Of a DNA stretch of 64,000 nucleotides, positions 43,774 through 53,028 are shown piece after piece. The stretch spans positions 1 through 64,000 of the forward strand of contig DASWKF010000017.1 in NCBI GenBank assembly GCA_036396795.1, in the 5' to 3' direction. The translations under genes were made by a program, and so were the position numbers. Origin of the DNA: JAHEEM01 sp036396795. GTDB taxonomy: Bacteria; Pseudomonadota; Gammaproteobacteria; Steroidobacterales; Rariloculaceae. Under the pieces are notes generated by a model that was given only the letters and a program-made list of their open reading frames with translations, was not told the origin of the DNA and ran no database searches. Position 1 is the first letter of the stretch, and every line of letters begins with the position of its first letter.

Positions 43774-45771
43774 TCAGCGTGCCGACGCCGGCTTGAAGCC
43801 GCGGACGAGGCGGGCGAAGGCGTCGATATCCGCAGGGCTTGCGCCCGGCTCGTAGCGCAGCTTCAGATAGGCGCGGGTAATCGTGCCGATACTGCCGGCG
43901 GAACCCGGCAGGACCGCAGCCGCGCGGTTGCCGTAGGTGAGCGGTCCCTCGGTCGCAGCCCGACGCCCGACGGCAGCGCGTTCGAGCTTGCGGCAGAAGC
44001 GGGCAAACAGCGCCGAGGCCCGGTCTTTGGGCTTGCGCCAGCGGTACGCCCAGCTCAAATACAAGGCCAATAGGCCCGAGGCGAGCAGCACCGCCGCGGC
44101 CGCGAGTGTGACGAGCTTGGCCCAATGAGGTCTGTCGATCCCGAGCGACTCGAGCAGATCCCGCTGCGTCTCCGGACCGTAACCAAGCACCCAATCGCTC
44201 CAATACACTTGCGCGGCGTCCCACACCAGCATGGCCTGCCGCACCCACGGAAGGTTCCGAATTGCGCCACGGCTTTCCTGGCCGGCGAGCGACGTGCGCG
44301 ACAAGCCGGAGCTGATTCGATCCGGCGCGACCGCCGCGGTTGGATCGACACGAACCCAGCCCTCGTCCTCGAGCCAGACCTCGGTCCAGGCATGCGCGTT
44401 GGACTGGTAAACGACGTAGTGATTGCCGTAGGCATTGAGCTCACCGCCCTGGTAGCCCGTAACCACGCGCGCGGGGATGCCCGCCGCGCGCATCAGCGCC
44501 GTGAAAGCGGACGAATAGTGCTCGCAGAAACCCTCACGCGTCTGAAACAGGAACTCGTCGGCGGGATTCGCGCCCAAGGGCGGCGGCGTCAAGGTGTAGA
44601 AGAAGGTCTCGGTGCGGAAGATGTTCAGCGCGCGGCGAATAATCTCGCGCGGGTCGCCGATCTGCTCGCGCCATTCGCGGCCGAGCGCCGTCGTGCGCGG
44701 GTTGCTGTTCTGCGGCAGCCGCAGGTAGTACTCCATTTGCCTATCCGTGAGCGCTTCGCGAGCGCGGTACCGCGGATACGACGTCAACTCGTAGTCGAAG
44801 CGCGAACCGATCGAGCGCCGCAGCCGTACGAGCTGGAAGTGGCTCTCCATCCTGATGCCGCGATCTTCGGTCCAGCGCTGCGGCATGTCGAGCGCGAACA
44901 CCCAGTTGCGGCCGTGCGGCTCGAGCATCACGCGATAGTCGATCGGCTCGCCGATGAACTCGAGATGGTCCAGCATGTCACCGCGCATGCTCGGGCCGTC
45001 GGTGGACCAAGTGCGGCCGTTGAAATTACTCAGGACCGGCCCGCGCCAATAGAGCTGGTTCGGCCCGGGTGGCGCGTCGTAGAACTCGACGCGAAACGCG
45101 ATCTCGTCCGATAGTCCGAGCTCGGTCAGATCGCCCGGGCTCATGGTGTCGGACAGGCCGCTGCTGCCGCTCGTGTTCGTGCCTGCAATGCCCCAGAGCG
45201 GTCCGGGTAGCCTCGGGAACAGCAAAAACAGGATCACGGTGACCGGCAGCGCCTGCAGCAGCAGCCGCAGTGCCCGCTTCGACGTGTCCCATCCGGGCCG
45301 CAAGCAGCCTCGGCGGCCGAGTTGCAACAGCGCCACCGTCGTGAACCAGACGAAACCGAGCAGATAGATAATCATGAGCGCGCCGCGATCCGCGAGCAGG
45401 CTCGCAAACACGAGGAAGTAACCGATGATGATGAGCACGAGCTGATCGCGAGCCGTGCGTGACTCGAGATACTTGAGTGCGACCATGACGACGAGCAACG
45501 CCGTTCCCGCTTGCAGACCGTTGATCGTGTGATATTGCGCCAGTACGGCCGCAAGTGCGGCGACGGCCAGGAGTATCCGCGCCGGGGTTTTCGGCAATCG
45601 CCAGCCGAACATGGCGCCGCCGAGGCGCCAGGTGATCGCGGCGCCGAGCAGCGCCGGAATCCAGATTGGCAGGTTCGGCCAGTGCGGCAGGCTCGCGCCC
45701 GCGGCCACGCCGGCGGTCCAGATCAACCGGTCGGCGGTGTCGTCCTGCGGCTTGCTCGCGACGGCGGTCAT
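43774..45771 (-). CDS. Membrane transglutaminase-like protein, TgpA family
   Basis: 665 residues. Residues ~1-175 hold about six membrane helices of the DUF3488 type (LVLIIIGYFLVFASLLADRG, LLLQALPVTVILFLLFPRL); a large periplasmic domain follows with a transglutaminase core: Cys in TREGFCEHYSSAFTALMRAA, His in AHAWTEVWLEDEGW and Asp in VRVDPTAAVAPDR, a complete catalytic triad. One more helix (~545-565) precedes a C-terminal cytoplasmic DUF4129-like region. In P. aeruginosa the homologue TgpA is essential. Start at the ATG 45771, overlapping the DUF58 stop. Third gene of MoxR-DUF58-TgpA. Confidence 0.92.
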   Translation of the reverse strand: MTAVASKPQDDTADRLIWTAGVAAGASLPHWPNLPIWIPALLGAAITWRLGGAMFGWRLPKTPARILLAVAALAAVLAQYHTINGLQAGTALLVVMVALKYLESRTARDQLVLIIIGYFLVFASLLADRGALMIIYLLGFVWFTTVALLQLGRRGCLRPGWDTSKRALRLLLQALPVTVILFLLFPRLPGPLWGIAGTNTSGSSGLSDTMSPGDLTELGLSDEIAFRVEFYDAPPGPNQLYWRGPVLSNFNGRTWSTDGPSMRGDMLDHLEFIGEPIDYRVMLEPHGRNWVFALDMPQRWTEDRGIRMESHFQLVRLRRSIGSRFDYELTSYPRYRAREALTDRQMEYYLRLPQNSNPRTTALGREWREQIGDPREIIRRALNIFRTETFFYTLTPPPLGANPADEFLFQTREGFCEHYSSAFTALMRAAGIPARVVTGYQGGELNAYGNHYVVYQSNAHAWTEVWLEDEGWVRVDPTAAVAPDRISSGLSRTSLAGQESRGAIRNLPWVRQAMLVWDAAQVYWSDWVLGYGPETQRDLLESLGIDRPHWAKLVTLAAAAVLLASGLLALYLSWAYRWRKPKDRASALFARFCRKLERAAVGRRAATEGPLTYGNRAAAVLPGSAGSIGTITRAYLKLRYEPGASPADIDAFARLVRGFKPASAR

Positions 45772-46787
45772 CGCTCCGGCGCCTGCTCGAAGATCGCCAG
45801 CACGCGCAGGCACTCAGCCAGGTGCCGGTGGCCGTGCCCCGGCGGCATGGCCTTGCCGGGCAGCACCAGGCCGACAGCGTTGTCGCGCTCTGCGGCATCC
45901 AGGCACCAGCGCGCAAGCTGCGACAGTCGCTGCTCCGTGTCGAGCTCCGGCAAGTCGTCCCAGGACAGCATCCGGGCCTGCTGCTCGCCGGCAGCGAACT
46001 GTTTCACCATGAGCTCGTCGTTGCGAGCGTAGGCTTTCCAGGCAATGCGGCGCGGCGGGTCGCTTGGCGTGGCCGCGGCGAGTCCGATGAAGTCCGTGTC
46101 CCCAGGCTCGAGGCCGTGTGATCCTTCGCCGCCGGTGTCGAACGGCAAGGGGCGTCCACGCGGCGCCGGCCGTGGATAGACGATGCAGCTAGCGTCCATG
46201 TGGACCCACGCCCAGGCGCGAAATAAATTGCCGGGGTAGCGCGTCATGACCAAGAACCGCTCCAAGCGCTTGACGCCGCGCCTCTCGGCGTCGACTTTGA
46301 GGCCGAAGCGCTGCGATTCGCCGGCGTCCAAGTCCCGGGCGTCGGTATCCAGACCCTGCGCGCTCAGCACGATCTCGAAGCGCTGCGACGGCGCATCGTT
46401 GCTCACGGAGAATTGAAACTCCGCGCGCTCGCCGGCGAACACGGGTCGGGCGCCGGCGAATCGAATGCGCGTGCCGCGAAGATTGTTGTGACAGTGGCGC
46501 ATGATGACGAGCCCGAGGCCCGTCAGCAGGAACGTCAGCGCAAAGCCGAGGCTCGAGGCATAGTTCAGCGACGCCAGAAGCATCGCGAGAATCATCAATC
46601 CGAAGGTGACGCCAAAGCGGCTCGGCAGGATATAGATGCGCCGCTTCTCCAGCGTCACACTGAGCGGGTCGGTGCCTTGCCGGCGTCGGGCCCATGACGC
46701 CGGCAGGGCGCGCAGCGTCCTCGTCGGAGCCGCGAGCATAGACCTGGCCTTGCCGTAGGCGTCTATGCTGCGACCGAGGGCGTTCAC
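45768..46787 (-). CDS. DUF58 domain-containing membrane protein
   Basis: 339 residues starting with GTG at 46787, which overlaps the MoxR stop (GTGA). Two membrane helices near residues 45-95 (FGVTFGLMILAMLLASLNYA, LGFALTFLLTGLGLVIM), then a beta-rich part and the DUF58 core with the signature GSHGLEPGDTDFIGL and PPRRIAWKAYARNDELMVK. The C-terminus has a von Willebrand A-like end. DUF58 proteins accompany MoxR ATPases and may help assemble complexes; a specific role is unknown. The longer frame upstream to 46940 lies within the MoxR gene and is rejected. Confidence 0.9.
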   Translation of the reverse strand: MNALGRSIDAYGKARSMLAAPTRTLRALPASWARRRQGTDPLSVTLEKRRIYILPSRFGVTFGLMILAMLLASLNYASSLGFALTFLLTGLGLVIMRHCHNNLRGTRIRFAGARPVFAGERAEFQFSVSNDAPSQRFEIVLSAQGLDTDARDLDAGESQRFGLKVDAERRGVKRLERFLVMTRYPGNLFRAWAWVHMDASCIVYPRPAPRGRPLPFDTGGEGSHGLEPGDTDFIGLAAATPSDPPRRIAWKAYARNDELMVKQFAAGEQQARMLSWDDLPELDTEQRLSQLARWCLDAAERDNAVGLVLPGKAMPPGHGHRHLAECLRVLAIFEQAPER

Positions 46788-47743
46788 GGAACCGGGACGG
46801 CGCTGAGCACGATCTGGCCGGCGCCGGCGGCGCCGCTCTCGCGCCCCTGCGCCGGCTCGAGGCGATGCGCGACGACGTGCGGCAGCACGGCCTGCACGTC
46901 TTCCGGATAGACGCCGTCGTGGCCTGAAATCATCGCCCAAGCCTGGGCAGCGCGAACCAAGGCGATGGCACCGCGAGGCGAAAGGCCCTCATTGAAGTCG
47001 CCGGATTCCCGCGTGTGCGCGACCAGCGCTTGCACGTAGTCCAACAGCGCCTCGGAGAGATGCACTTTGGTGACCTTTTGCTGAAGCTCCACCAGCGTTT
47101 CGACGCTGACGAGCGACGCTAGCCGATCGACGAGGTCGCGACGGTCGCCGTTGGCGAGCAACACACGCTCCTCCACCGGGCCGGGGTAGCCCAAGGTGAT
47201 CTGCATGAGAAACCGATCGAGCTGCGACTCGGGCAGGGGAAAAGTCCCGATCTGTCGATTCGGATTGCGCGTTGCGACGACGAAGAACGGCACCGGCAAT
47301 GCGTAGGTGGAGCCGTCCGCGGTGACTTGCCGCTCTTCCATCGCTTCGAGCAAGGCGCTCTGGGCCTTCGGCGTGGCGCGGTTGATCTCGTCGGCAAGCA
47401 GGAGCTGCGAGAAGATCGGGCCGTGATGAAACTCGAATCGATTGGTGTCGCGGCGAAAGATGGACACGCCGATGACGTCGGCCGGCAGCAAGTCGCTGGT
47501 GAACTGCACGCGCTGATAGCTCAGATCCAATACCTTAGCGAGCGCGTGGGCGAGCGTCGTCTTGCCGACGCCCGGCAGATCCTCGATGAGCAAGTGCCCC
47601 CGCGCCAGCAGGCAGGCGAGGCAGAGCTTGATCTGATGGTGCTTGCCGACGATGATCCGATCGAGCTCGGCGAGCAAGGGCTGCACGAGATTCTGCGGGT
47701 CCGCCGGGCCCGCGCTCGCGGTGCGTAAAGTGGTCGTGGCCAT
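46784..47743 (-). CDS. MoxR family AAA+ ATPase
   Basis: 319 residues. Walker A HLLIEDLPGVGKTTLAHALA, then VQFTSDLLPADVIGVSIF, Walker B LLLADEINRATPKAQSALLE, and sensor 1 FFVVATRNPNRQIGTFPLPE. These are classical MoxR motifs. MoxR ATPases act as chaperones, often with VWA proteins; here the partner is DUF58. First gene of a three-gene operon. The ATG at 47743 is preferred to the frame start at 47830, because the upstream residues are not MoxR-like. Confidence 0.94.
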   Translation of the reverse strand: MATTTLRTASAGPADPQNLVQPLLAELDRIIVGKHHQIKLCLACLLARGHLLIEDLPGVGKTTLAHALAKVLDLSYQRVQFTSDLLPADVIGVSIFRRDTNRFEFHHGPIFSQLLLADEINRATPKAQSALLEAMEERQVTADGSTYALPVPFFVVATRNPNRQIGTFPLPESQLDRFLMQITLGYPGPVEERVLLANGDRRDLVDRLASLVSVETLVELQQKVTKVHLSEALLDYVQALVAHTRESGDFNEGLSPRGAIALVRAAQAWAMISGHDGVYPEDVQAVLPHVVAHRLEPAQGRESGAAGAGQIVLSAVPVP

Positions 47744-47875
47744 GACCGCATGTTCCCCCAAACCGTGCCGCGAGGACAGTCCATTCTCGGTCAAATGTGA
47801 CCTGGTCTGCAGATTGGGGCGGGCCTGCATCCGGCTCCGGCGGCTCGCGGGAGCCGGCCGGGATGGACGCGCGGC

Positions 47876-50620
47876 TCAGAGCTGCGTGAGCTGGGCCTCG
47901 AGGGTCTCGATCTGATCGCAGAGATCGGCGGCGCGGCCCTTTTCCTTCTCGACGATGCTCGCGGGCGCGTTGGCGAGAAATTGTGCGTTGGCGAGCTTGG
48001 CACGGGTCTTGTCGAGGTCCTGTTGCAAGCGGTCGCGCTGCTTGGTGAGGCGCGACCTTTCGGCGCCGACATCGATGACGCCCGCGAGCGGGACCAGCAC
48101 GCGGAACTGGCGCACCAGCGCCGTGGCGACGCCGCCGGCTTGCGGCACGGCGTCGAGTATCTCGATGCGGTCGAGGCGCGCGAGGGCGTCGAGGCAGGCG
48201 CGGTGACGTCCTACGCGCTCGCGATCGGTCGCATCGAGATCGGCGAGCTGGATCGAGAGCCGCTTGCCGGGGCTGATGCTCATCTCGCCGCGAATCTGAC
48301 GGACGCCGGTGACGACGCCCTTGATCCATTGCAGCTCGTCGTCGGCCTGTGTGTCGGCGGCGAACTCGGCGGGCTCGGGCAGGGTTTCGGTCATGATCGA
48401 TTCGCTTTGCGCTCCCGTCTTGGCGCACAGCGTGAGCCACAGCTCCTCGGTGATGAACGGCATCAATGGGTGCAGCAGCTTGAGCGCGGCCCCGAGCGTT
48501 TCCGCGAGCGTCCGGCGGGTTGCGTGCGCCTGCGCCGCAGATGCGTCGGGATCCGACAGCACCGGCTTGCTGAGCTCCAGATACCAATCGCAAAGCTCGT
48601 GCCAGGTGAACTCGTACAAAGTCTGTGCATAGAGGTCCAGGCGGTACTCCGCGGTGCTCGCATGCACCGTCTCGATGGTTTGGCGAAGGCGCGAGCGAAT
48701 CCAGCGATCGGCAATGCCGAGCTCGACCTCGCCGCGACTTTCGGCGTCGACGTTGGCACAGACGAATTGCGTCGCGTTCCACAGCTTGTTGCAGAAGTTC
48801 CGGTAGCCTTCCACGCGCCCAATATCCAGGTTGATGTCGCGGCCGGTTGTCGCGAGAGAGGCGAAAGTCATGCGCATGGCGTCCGCGCCGAAGCCCGGAA
48901 TGCCGTCGGCAAATTCCTTGCGAGTGGCCTGCTCGACCTTCGCCTTGAGATGCGGCTGCATCATGCCTTCGGTGCGCTTCTCGAGCAGCGTATCGAGATC
49001 GACGCCGTCGATGAGGTCGATGGGATCGAGTATGTTGCCCTTGCTCTTCGACATCTTCTGGCCGTCGTGGTCGCGTACGAGGCCGTGGATGTAGACCTCG
49101 CGGAACGGCACGTCTCCCATGAAGCGCAGGCCCATCATGATCATGCGCGCGACCCAGAAGAAAATGATGTCGAAACCGGTGACGAGCACCGAGCCCGGAT
49201 AGAAGGTCTCGAGCTCCGGCGTCTGTCGCGGCCATCCCATGGTCGAGAACGGCCACAGCGCCGACGAGAACCAGGTGTCGAGGACGTCGGGATCCTGGCG
49301 AAGGTCGATGTGCGTTCCGAGGCCGTGCCTGTCGCGTGCCTCTCGCTCGGTCCGGCCGACGTAGATGTTGCCGTCGCCGTCGTACCACGCCGGGATGCGA
49401 TGCCCCCACCACAGCTGGCGCGAGATGCACCAGTCCTGGATGTTGTGCATCCATTCGAAATAGGTCTTGGACCAGTTCTCGGGGATGAAGCGCACGCGAC
49501 CGGTCTCGACGGCCTCGATCGCGGGCTCGGCGAGCGCCTTTGCGCGTACGTACCACTGATCCGTCAAATACGGCTCGATGACCGCGCCGCTGCGGTCGCC
49601 GCGGGGCACCACGAGCACGTGGTCGTCGATGCCCTCGACCAGCCCGGCCGCCTGCATGTCCGCGACGATGCGCTCGCGTGCCGTGAAGCGGTCGAGCTTG
49701 CGGTAGGCCGCCGGGGCGGCGTCGTTGAGGCACGCATCGGCGTCGAAGATGCTGAGCAGCGGCAGTCCGTGGCGCTGGCCCACCTGATAGTCGTTGAAAT
49801 CATGCGCGGGCGTAATTTTGACGCAGCCCGTGCCGAACTCAGGGTCGACATATTCGTCGGCGACGATCGGGATCTCGCGCTCGGCGAGAGGCAGGCGGAC
49901 GCTGTGGCCGACGAGATCCCGGTAGCGCAAATCGTTGGGGTGGACCGCGACGGCCGTATCGCCGAGCATGGTCTCGGGCCGCGTCGTGGCGACGACGACG
50001 TGGCCGTCGCCGCTCACGAGCGGATAGCGGAAACGCCACAGCTTGCCGCGCTCCTCCGTCGACAAGACCTCGAGATCCGAAAGCGCCGTGTGCAGCACCG
50101 GATCCCAGTTCACGAGCCGCTTGCCACGATAGATCAAGCCGTCCTCGTGCAGCCGCACGAACACCTCGGTGACCGCGCGCGACCGCTCCGGATCCATCGT
50201 GAAGCACTCGCGCGACCAGTCGAGTGAGCTTCCAATCCGCCGCAGCTGGCGCGTGATCTGACTACCGGAACGCTCTTTCCATTCCCAGACGCGTTCGACG
50301 AACGCGTCCCTGCCGAGATCGTGCTTGCTCTTGCCTTCGGCGCTCAAGAGCCTTTCGACGACCATCTGCGTGGCGATGCCGGCGTGATCCGTGCCACCTT
50401 GCCAGAGCGTCCTGCGCCCGCGCATGCGGTGATAGCGGATCAGCGCATCCATCACGGTGACCTGGAATGCATGTCCCATGTGCAAGGTGCCGGTGATGTT
50501 GGGCGGCGGCAGCACGATCGCATAAGGCTCGCCCTCGCCGCTGGGCGCGAAGTAGCCGGCCGCCTCCCAGCGCGCATAGTGGCGCGCTTCGAGCTCCGTC
50601 GGCTGATAACCTCGTGCCAT
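47876..50620 (-). CDS. valS: Valyl-tRNA synthetase
   Basis: 914 residues, class I synthetase. HIGH motif in PPPNITGTLHMGHAFQVTVM, the editing domain (VATTRPETMLGDTAVAVHP, GTGCVKITPAHDFNDY), the KMSKS loop KMSKSKGNILDPIDL, and the anticodon-binding helices. The C-terminal ~65 residues are the typical coiled-coil arm (RSRLTKQRDRLQQDLDKTRA). I use the ATG at 50620; a GTG at 50626 immediately follows the stop of the preceding small gene and is also possible. Last of the pepA-holC-small gene-valS run. Confidence 0.97.
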   Translation of the reverse strand: MARGYQPTELEARHYARWEAAGYFAPSGEGEPYAIVLPPPNITGTLHMGHAFQVTVMDALIRYHRMRGRRTLWQGGTDHAGIATQMVVERLLSAEGKSKHDLGRDAFVERVWEWKERSGSQITRQLRRIGSSLDWSRECFTMDPERSRAVTEVFVRLHEDGLIYRGKRLVNWDPVLHTALSDLEVLSTEERGKLWRFRYPLVSGDGHVVVATTRPETMLGDTAVAVHPNDLRYRDLVGHSVRLPLAEREIPIVADEYVDPEFGTGCVKITPAHDFNDYQVGQRHGLPLLSIFDADACLNDAAPAAYRKLDRFTARERIVADMQAAGLVEGIDDHVLVVPRGDRSGAVIEPYLTDQWYVRAKALAEPAIEAVETGRVRFIPENWSKTYFEWMHNIQDWCISRQLWWGHRIPAWYDGDGNIYVGRTEREARDRHGLGTHIDLRQDPDVLDTWFSSALWPFSTMGWPRQTPELETFYPGSVLVTGFDIIFFWVARMIMMGLRFMGDVPFREVYIHGLVRDHDGQKMSKSKGNILDPIDLIDGVDLDTLLEKRTEGMMQPHLKAKVEQATRKEFADGIPGFGADAMRMTFASLATTGRDINLDIGRVEGYRNFCNKLWNATQFVCANVDAESRGEVELGIADRWIRSRLRQTIETVHASTAEYRLDLYAQTLYEFTWHELCDWYLELSKPVLSDPDASAAQAHATRRTLAETLGAALKLLHPLMPFITEELWLTLCAKTGAQSESIMTETLPEPAEFAADTQADDELQWIKGVVTGVRQIRGEMSISPGKRLSIQLADLDATDRERVGRHRACLDALARLDRIEILDAVPQAGGVATALVRQFRVLVPLAGVIDVGAERSRLTKQRDRLQQDLDKTRAKLANAQFLANAPASIVEKEKGRAADLCDQIETLEAQLTQL

Positions 50621-50626
50621 CTGCAC

Positions 50627-50920
50627 TTAGGACTCGGGCAAGTCGTCGCTCAGGTGTTGTCTGAGAATCTTGTCGATGAGCTCCGGGAGCTCCTGGCGCA
50701 GCTTGCGGGAGACCTGCTCGTGAATCGCCGCCTCCATCTCGGAAAACGCCGCATGCAGAAGCTGCTCGGTCAAAGCGAACGCGCTCGAGGCGAGCTCCGT
50801 CTGCAGCTCGGCGATCAAAGCCGCATTGTCTTCGTCCGAGCGGCCGCCGCCGGAGTCCTGCACAACGTCCCGTAACACGGGGATCTCGACCTGCGATGCT
50901 TCGTTGTCTGCCACTGTCAT
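50627..50920 (-). CDS. Small acidic protein between holC and valS
   Basis: 97 residues, acidic, probably cytoplasmic. A short N-terminal IPVLRDVV segment is followed by a predicted helical region (AALIAELQTELASSAFALTE, MEAAIHEQVSRKLRQELPEL). The start IPVL-x-D-VV resembles the DUF2486 group, which I recall only loosely. It has no recognisable catalytic motif. The gene is 2 bases from holC and its stop touches the valS start, so it is in the same transcript. A role linked to HolC or ValS is speculative. Confidence 0.75.
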   Translation of the reverse strand: MTVADNEASQVEIPVLRDVVQDSGGGRSDEDNAALIAELQTELASSAFALTEQLLHAAFSEMEAAIHEQVSRKLRQELPELIDKILRQHLSDDLPES

Positions 50921-50922
50921 GT

Positions 50923-51378
50923 CTAAAGACGATGCGTTTTGAGCTCGTAGCCGCGATCCCGATAGTAGCGGTAGCGTTCGCGGCCGAACTCACGACGCGT
51001 GGGCTGCGCGTCGACGACCTCGGCCAGCCGCTCGTAGCGGCCGAAGGACTCGGGAACGGCGTCCGCCAGGTTGATCATGAGATCCCAGCCGGGCGCTTCC
51101 GGCCGGCCGAAAGGCACTGTCTCGGCGTGGCCGTCGCAGCCGATGAAGACGGCCTCTTCGACGGCGGCCTCGAGATTCCAGGCGAGCCGGTGAGGGACGA
51201 AGCTATTCTGCGAGAACGTCCACAAAAGCTCGTCGAGCTTGCGCGCGTCACCTTCGGTCTCGACCAGAAGATAAACGCCGAGCTTGCGGTGCATTGCCTT
51301 CTCGGTCAAGCGGCAGGCGAGCCGGAGCCGGGCATCCTCCGAGTCCTCCGACAGGATATAGAAATCGATCTGTGTCAC
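50923..51378 (-). CDS. holC: DNA polymerase III chi subunit
   Basis: 151 residues. Chi links the clamp loader to single-strand-binding protein. Motifs: QIDFYILSEDSEDARLRLAC with ACRLTEKAMHRKLGVYLLV, LDELLWTFSQNSFVPHRLA and WDLMINLADAVPESFGRYER, all typical. The gene lies 4 bases after pepA; pepA-holC-valS order is widespread in gammaproteobacteria. Confidence 0.95.
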   Translation of the reverse strand: MTQIDFYILSEDSEDARLRLACRLTEKAMHRKLGVYLLVETEGDARKLDELLWTFSQNSFVPHRLAWNLEAAVEEAVFIGCDGHAETVPFGRPEAPGWDLMINLADAVPESFGRYERLAEVVDAQPTRREFGRERYRYYRDRGYELKTHRL

Positions 51379-51382
51379 CCGC

Positions 51383-52864
51383 CTACAGATTCAGCAGAAA
51401 ATCGGACAGCAGCGGCACGATGCGGCCCGTCGCGCCTTTCTCCGCGTTGACCTTCCAGGCCACTCCGGCGATGTCGAGGTGCGCCCAAGGCGTGTCCTCG
51501 ACGAATCGCGACAGATAGTTCGCCGCGACGCTGGCGCCGCCTTCACGGGTCCCGGCGTTGGCGAAATCGGCGAAGTTGCTCTTCAGGGCGTCGCCGTACT
51601 CCTCGTCCGCGGGAAGACGCCATGCCGGGTCCAGGGAGCGCTTGCCGGCCTCCAAGAGCATGTCCGCGAGGTTTTCGTTGTTGCTGAACAGACCGGTATA
51701 GAGGTGGCCGACGGCGATCACGCAAGCGCCCGTCAGGGTCGCGACGTCCAGCAGGTAACGAGGTTTGAAGCGCCGCGCATAGGTGATTGCGTCGCAAAGA
51801 ATCAGGCGGCCCTCGGCATCGGTATTCAAGATCTCGACGGTCTTGCCGGACATCGTCGTGACGATGTCGCCCGGGCGCGTAGCCTTGCCCGACGGCATGT
51901 TCTCGCAGGCCGGCACCACGGCGACGACGTTGATCTCGGGCTGCAGCTCGCCGAGCACCGCCATCGTGCCGATGACGCTGGCGGCACCGCACATGTCGAA
52001 TTTCATCTCGTCCATCCTCGGCGGAGGCTTGAGCGAGATGCCGCCGGTATCGAAGGTGATGCCTTTGCCGCAGAGCGCCACCGGCGCCTGCTTGGGGTCG
52101 CCGCCGGCATAATGCATGACGATCAGCCGCACGGGCTCTGTCGCGCCCTGCGTGACCGACAGCAATGCGCCCATCTTCAGCCGCTTGATTTCCGTTTCCC
52201 CGAGCACCTCCGTTCGAAGATTCCGATGGCGCCTGGCGATGGCCTGCGCTTCCTTGGCCAGGTGCGTCGGCGTGCAGACGTTCGGCGGCCGGTTGCCGAG
52301 ATCGCGGGCGATGCCGGTGCCGTTCGCTATGGCCTGACCGTGCTTGACCCCGCCGCGCACGGCGCCGAGCGCTTGACTCTCCGAGACGCCGATGGCGAGC
52401 TTGGTCAGCGCGGCTGTCTTGTTGTCGGAAGTCTTGAGCTCGTTGAACCCATACAGTGCACCGCGCGTCGCCTCCACGGTCAGCCGGCCGGCGTAGTAGC
52501 TGCTGACGTCTTTCGGCGCCGTCGCCGGCAGATAGCTGATCGCTTCCCGAATACCCGTGCCCTTGAGCGCTTGGGCGGCAACGATCGACACTTGCTTGAA
52601 GCGTTTCGCATCGAAAGCGGCGGCCTTGCCGCAGCCGACGAGCAGGGCGCGCTCGGCCGCGGCGCCTTGCAGCTGCGGCACCAGCAGGCAGCGGCCGAGG
52701 TCGCTCGAGGCGTCGCGCGACTTGACCAAGCGGCGCAGCAAGCCGCCGCAAGCGAGATCGATCTCCCGGCCCGGGCCTTTGAGAGCGCCTCCCTCAAAAA
52801 CCGGGACGATGGCGCAAGCGGTCTTCTGCCGCGCCGGAGCGCCCGTCTTTACCGGAAATTCCAT
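51383..52864 (-). CDS. pepA: Leucyl aminopeptidase PepA
   Basis: 493 residues, the canonical cytosolic hexameric M17 enzyme, which in E. coli also binds DNA in Xer recombination and carAB control. The metal site and active-site residues are intact: LCGKGITFDTGGISLKPP, MKFDMCGAASVIG, and LNTDAEGRLILCD. ATLTGACVIAVGHLYTGLFS and the C-terminal WAHLDIAGVAW are conserved. It opens the pepA-holC-valS operon and is divergent from lptF, as in other gammaproteobacteria. It differs from the paralogue at 9-10.5 kb, which has HTDAEGR. Confidence 0.97.
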   Translation of the reverse strand: MEFPVKTGAPARQKTACAIVPVFEGGALKGPGREIDLACGGLLRRLVKSRDASSDLGRCLLVPQLQGAAAERALLVGCGKAAAFDAKRFKQVSIVAAQALKGTGIREAISYLPATAPKDVSSYYAGRLTVEATRGALYGFNELKTSDNKTAALTKLAIGVSESQALGAVRGGVKHGQAIANGTGIARDLGNRPPNVCTPTHLAKEAQAIARRHRNLRTEVLGETEIKRLKMGALLSVTQGATEPVRLIVMHYAGGDPKQAPVALCGKGITFDTGGISLKPPPRMDEMKFDMCGAASVIGTMAVLGELQPEINVVAVVPACENMPSGKATRPGDIVTTMSGKTVEILNTDAEGRLILCDAITYARRFKPRYLLDVATLTGACVIAVGHLYTGLFSNNENLADMLLEAGKRSLDPAWRLPADEEYGDALKSNFADFANAGTREGGASVAANYLSRFVEDTPWAHLDIAGVAWKVNAEKGATGRIVPLLSDFLLNL

Positions 52865-53028
52865 CTAATTGCTCCAATAGCTTCGCCGCACGCGATCTTT
52901 GCCGTCGGGACGGGCGCAGCCGGCCCGAATGCGAGCCCAAAGGTTGCTTGTGGTATCGTGTCGCAGCAGTGCCGAATAGCGCGCTAGTGTACTCGATCTA
53001 CTCGCCGTTCCGAAAACCTCCTGCAACA

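Noticed and set aside
47981..50227. 748-codon plus-strand open frame antisense to valS (and a 732-codon alternate minus frame, 47535-49733)
   Set aside because: Long antisense frames arise from high third-position GC; the translation shows no family motifs, while valS in the same DNA has every synthetase motif.
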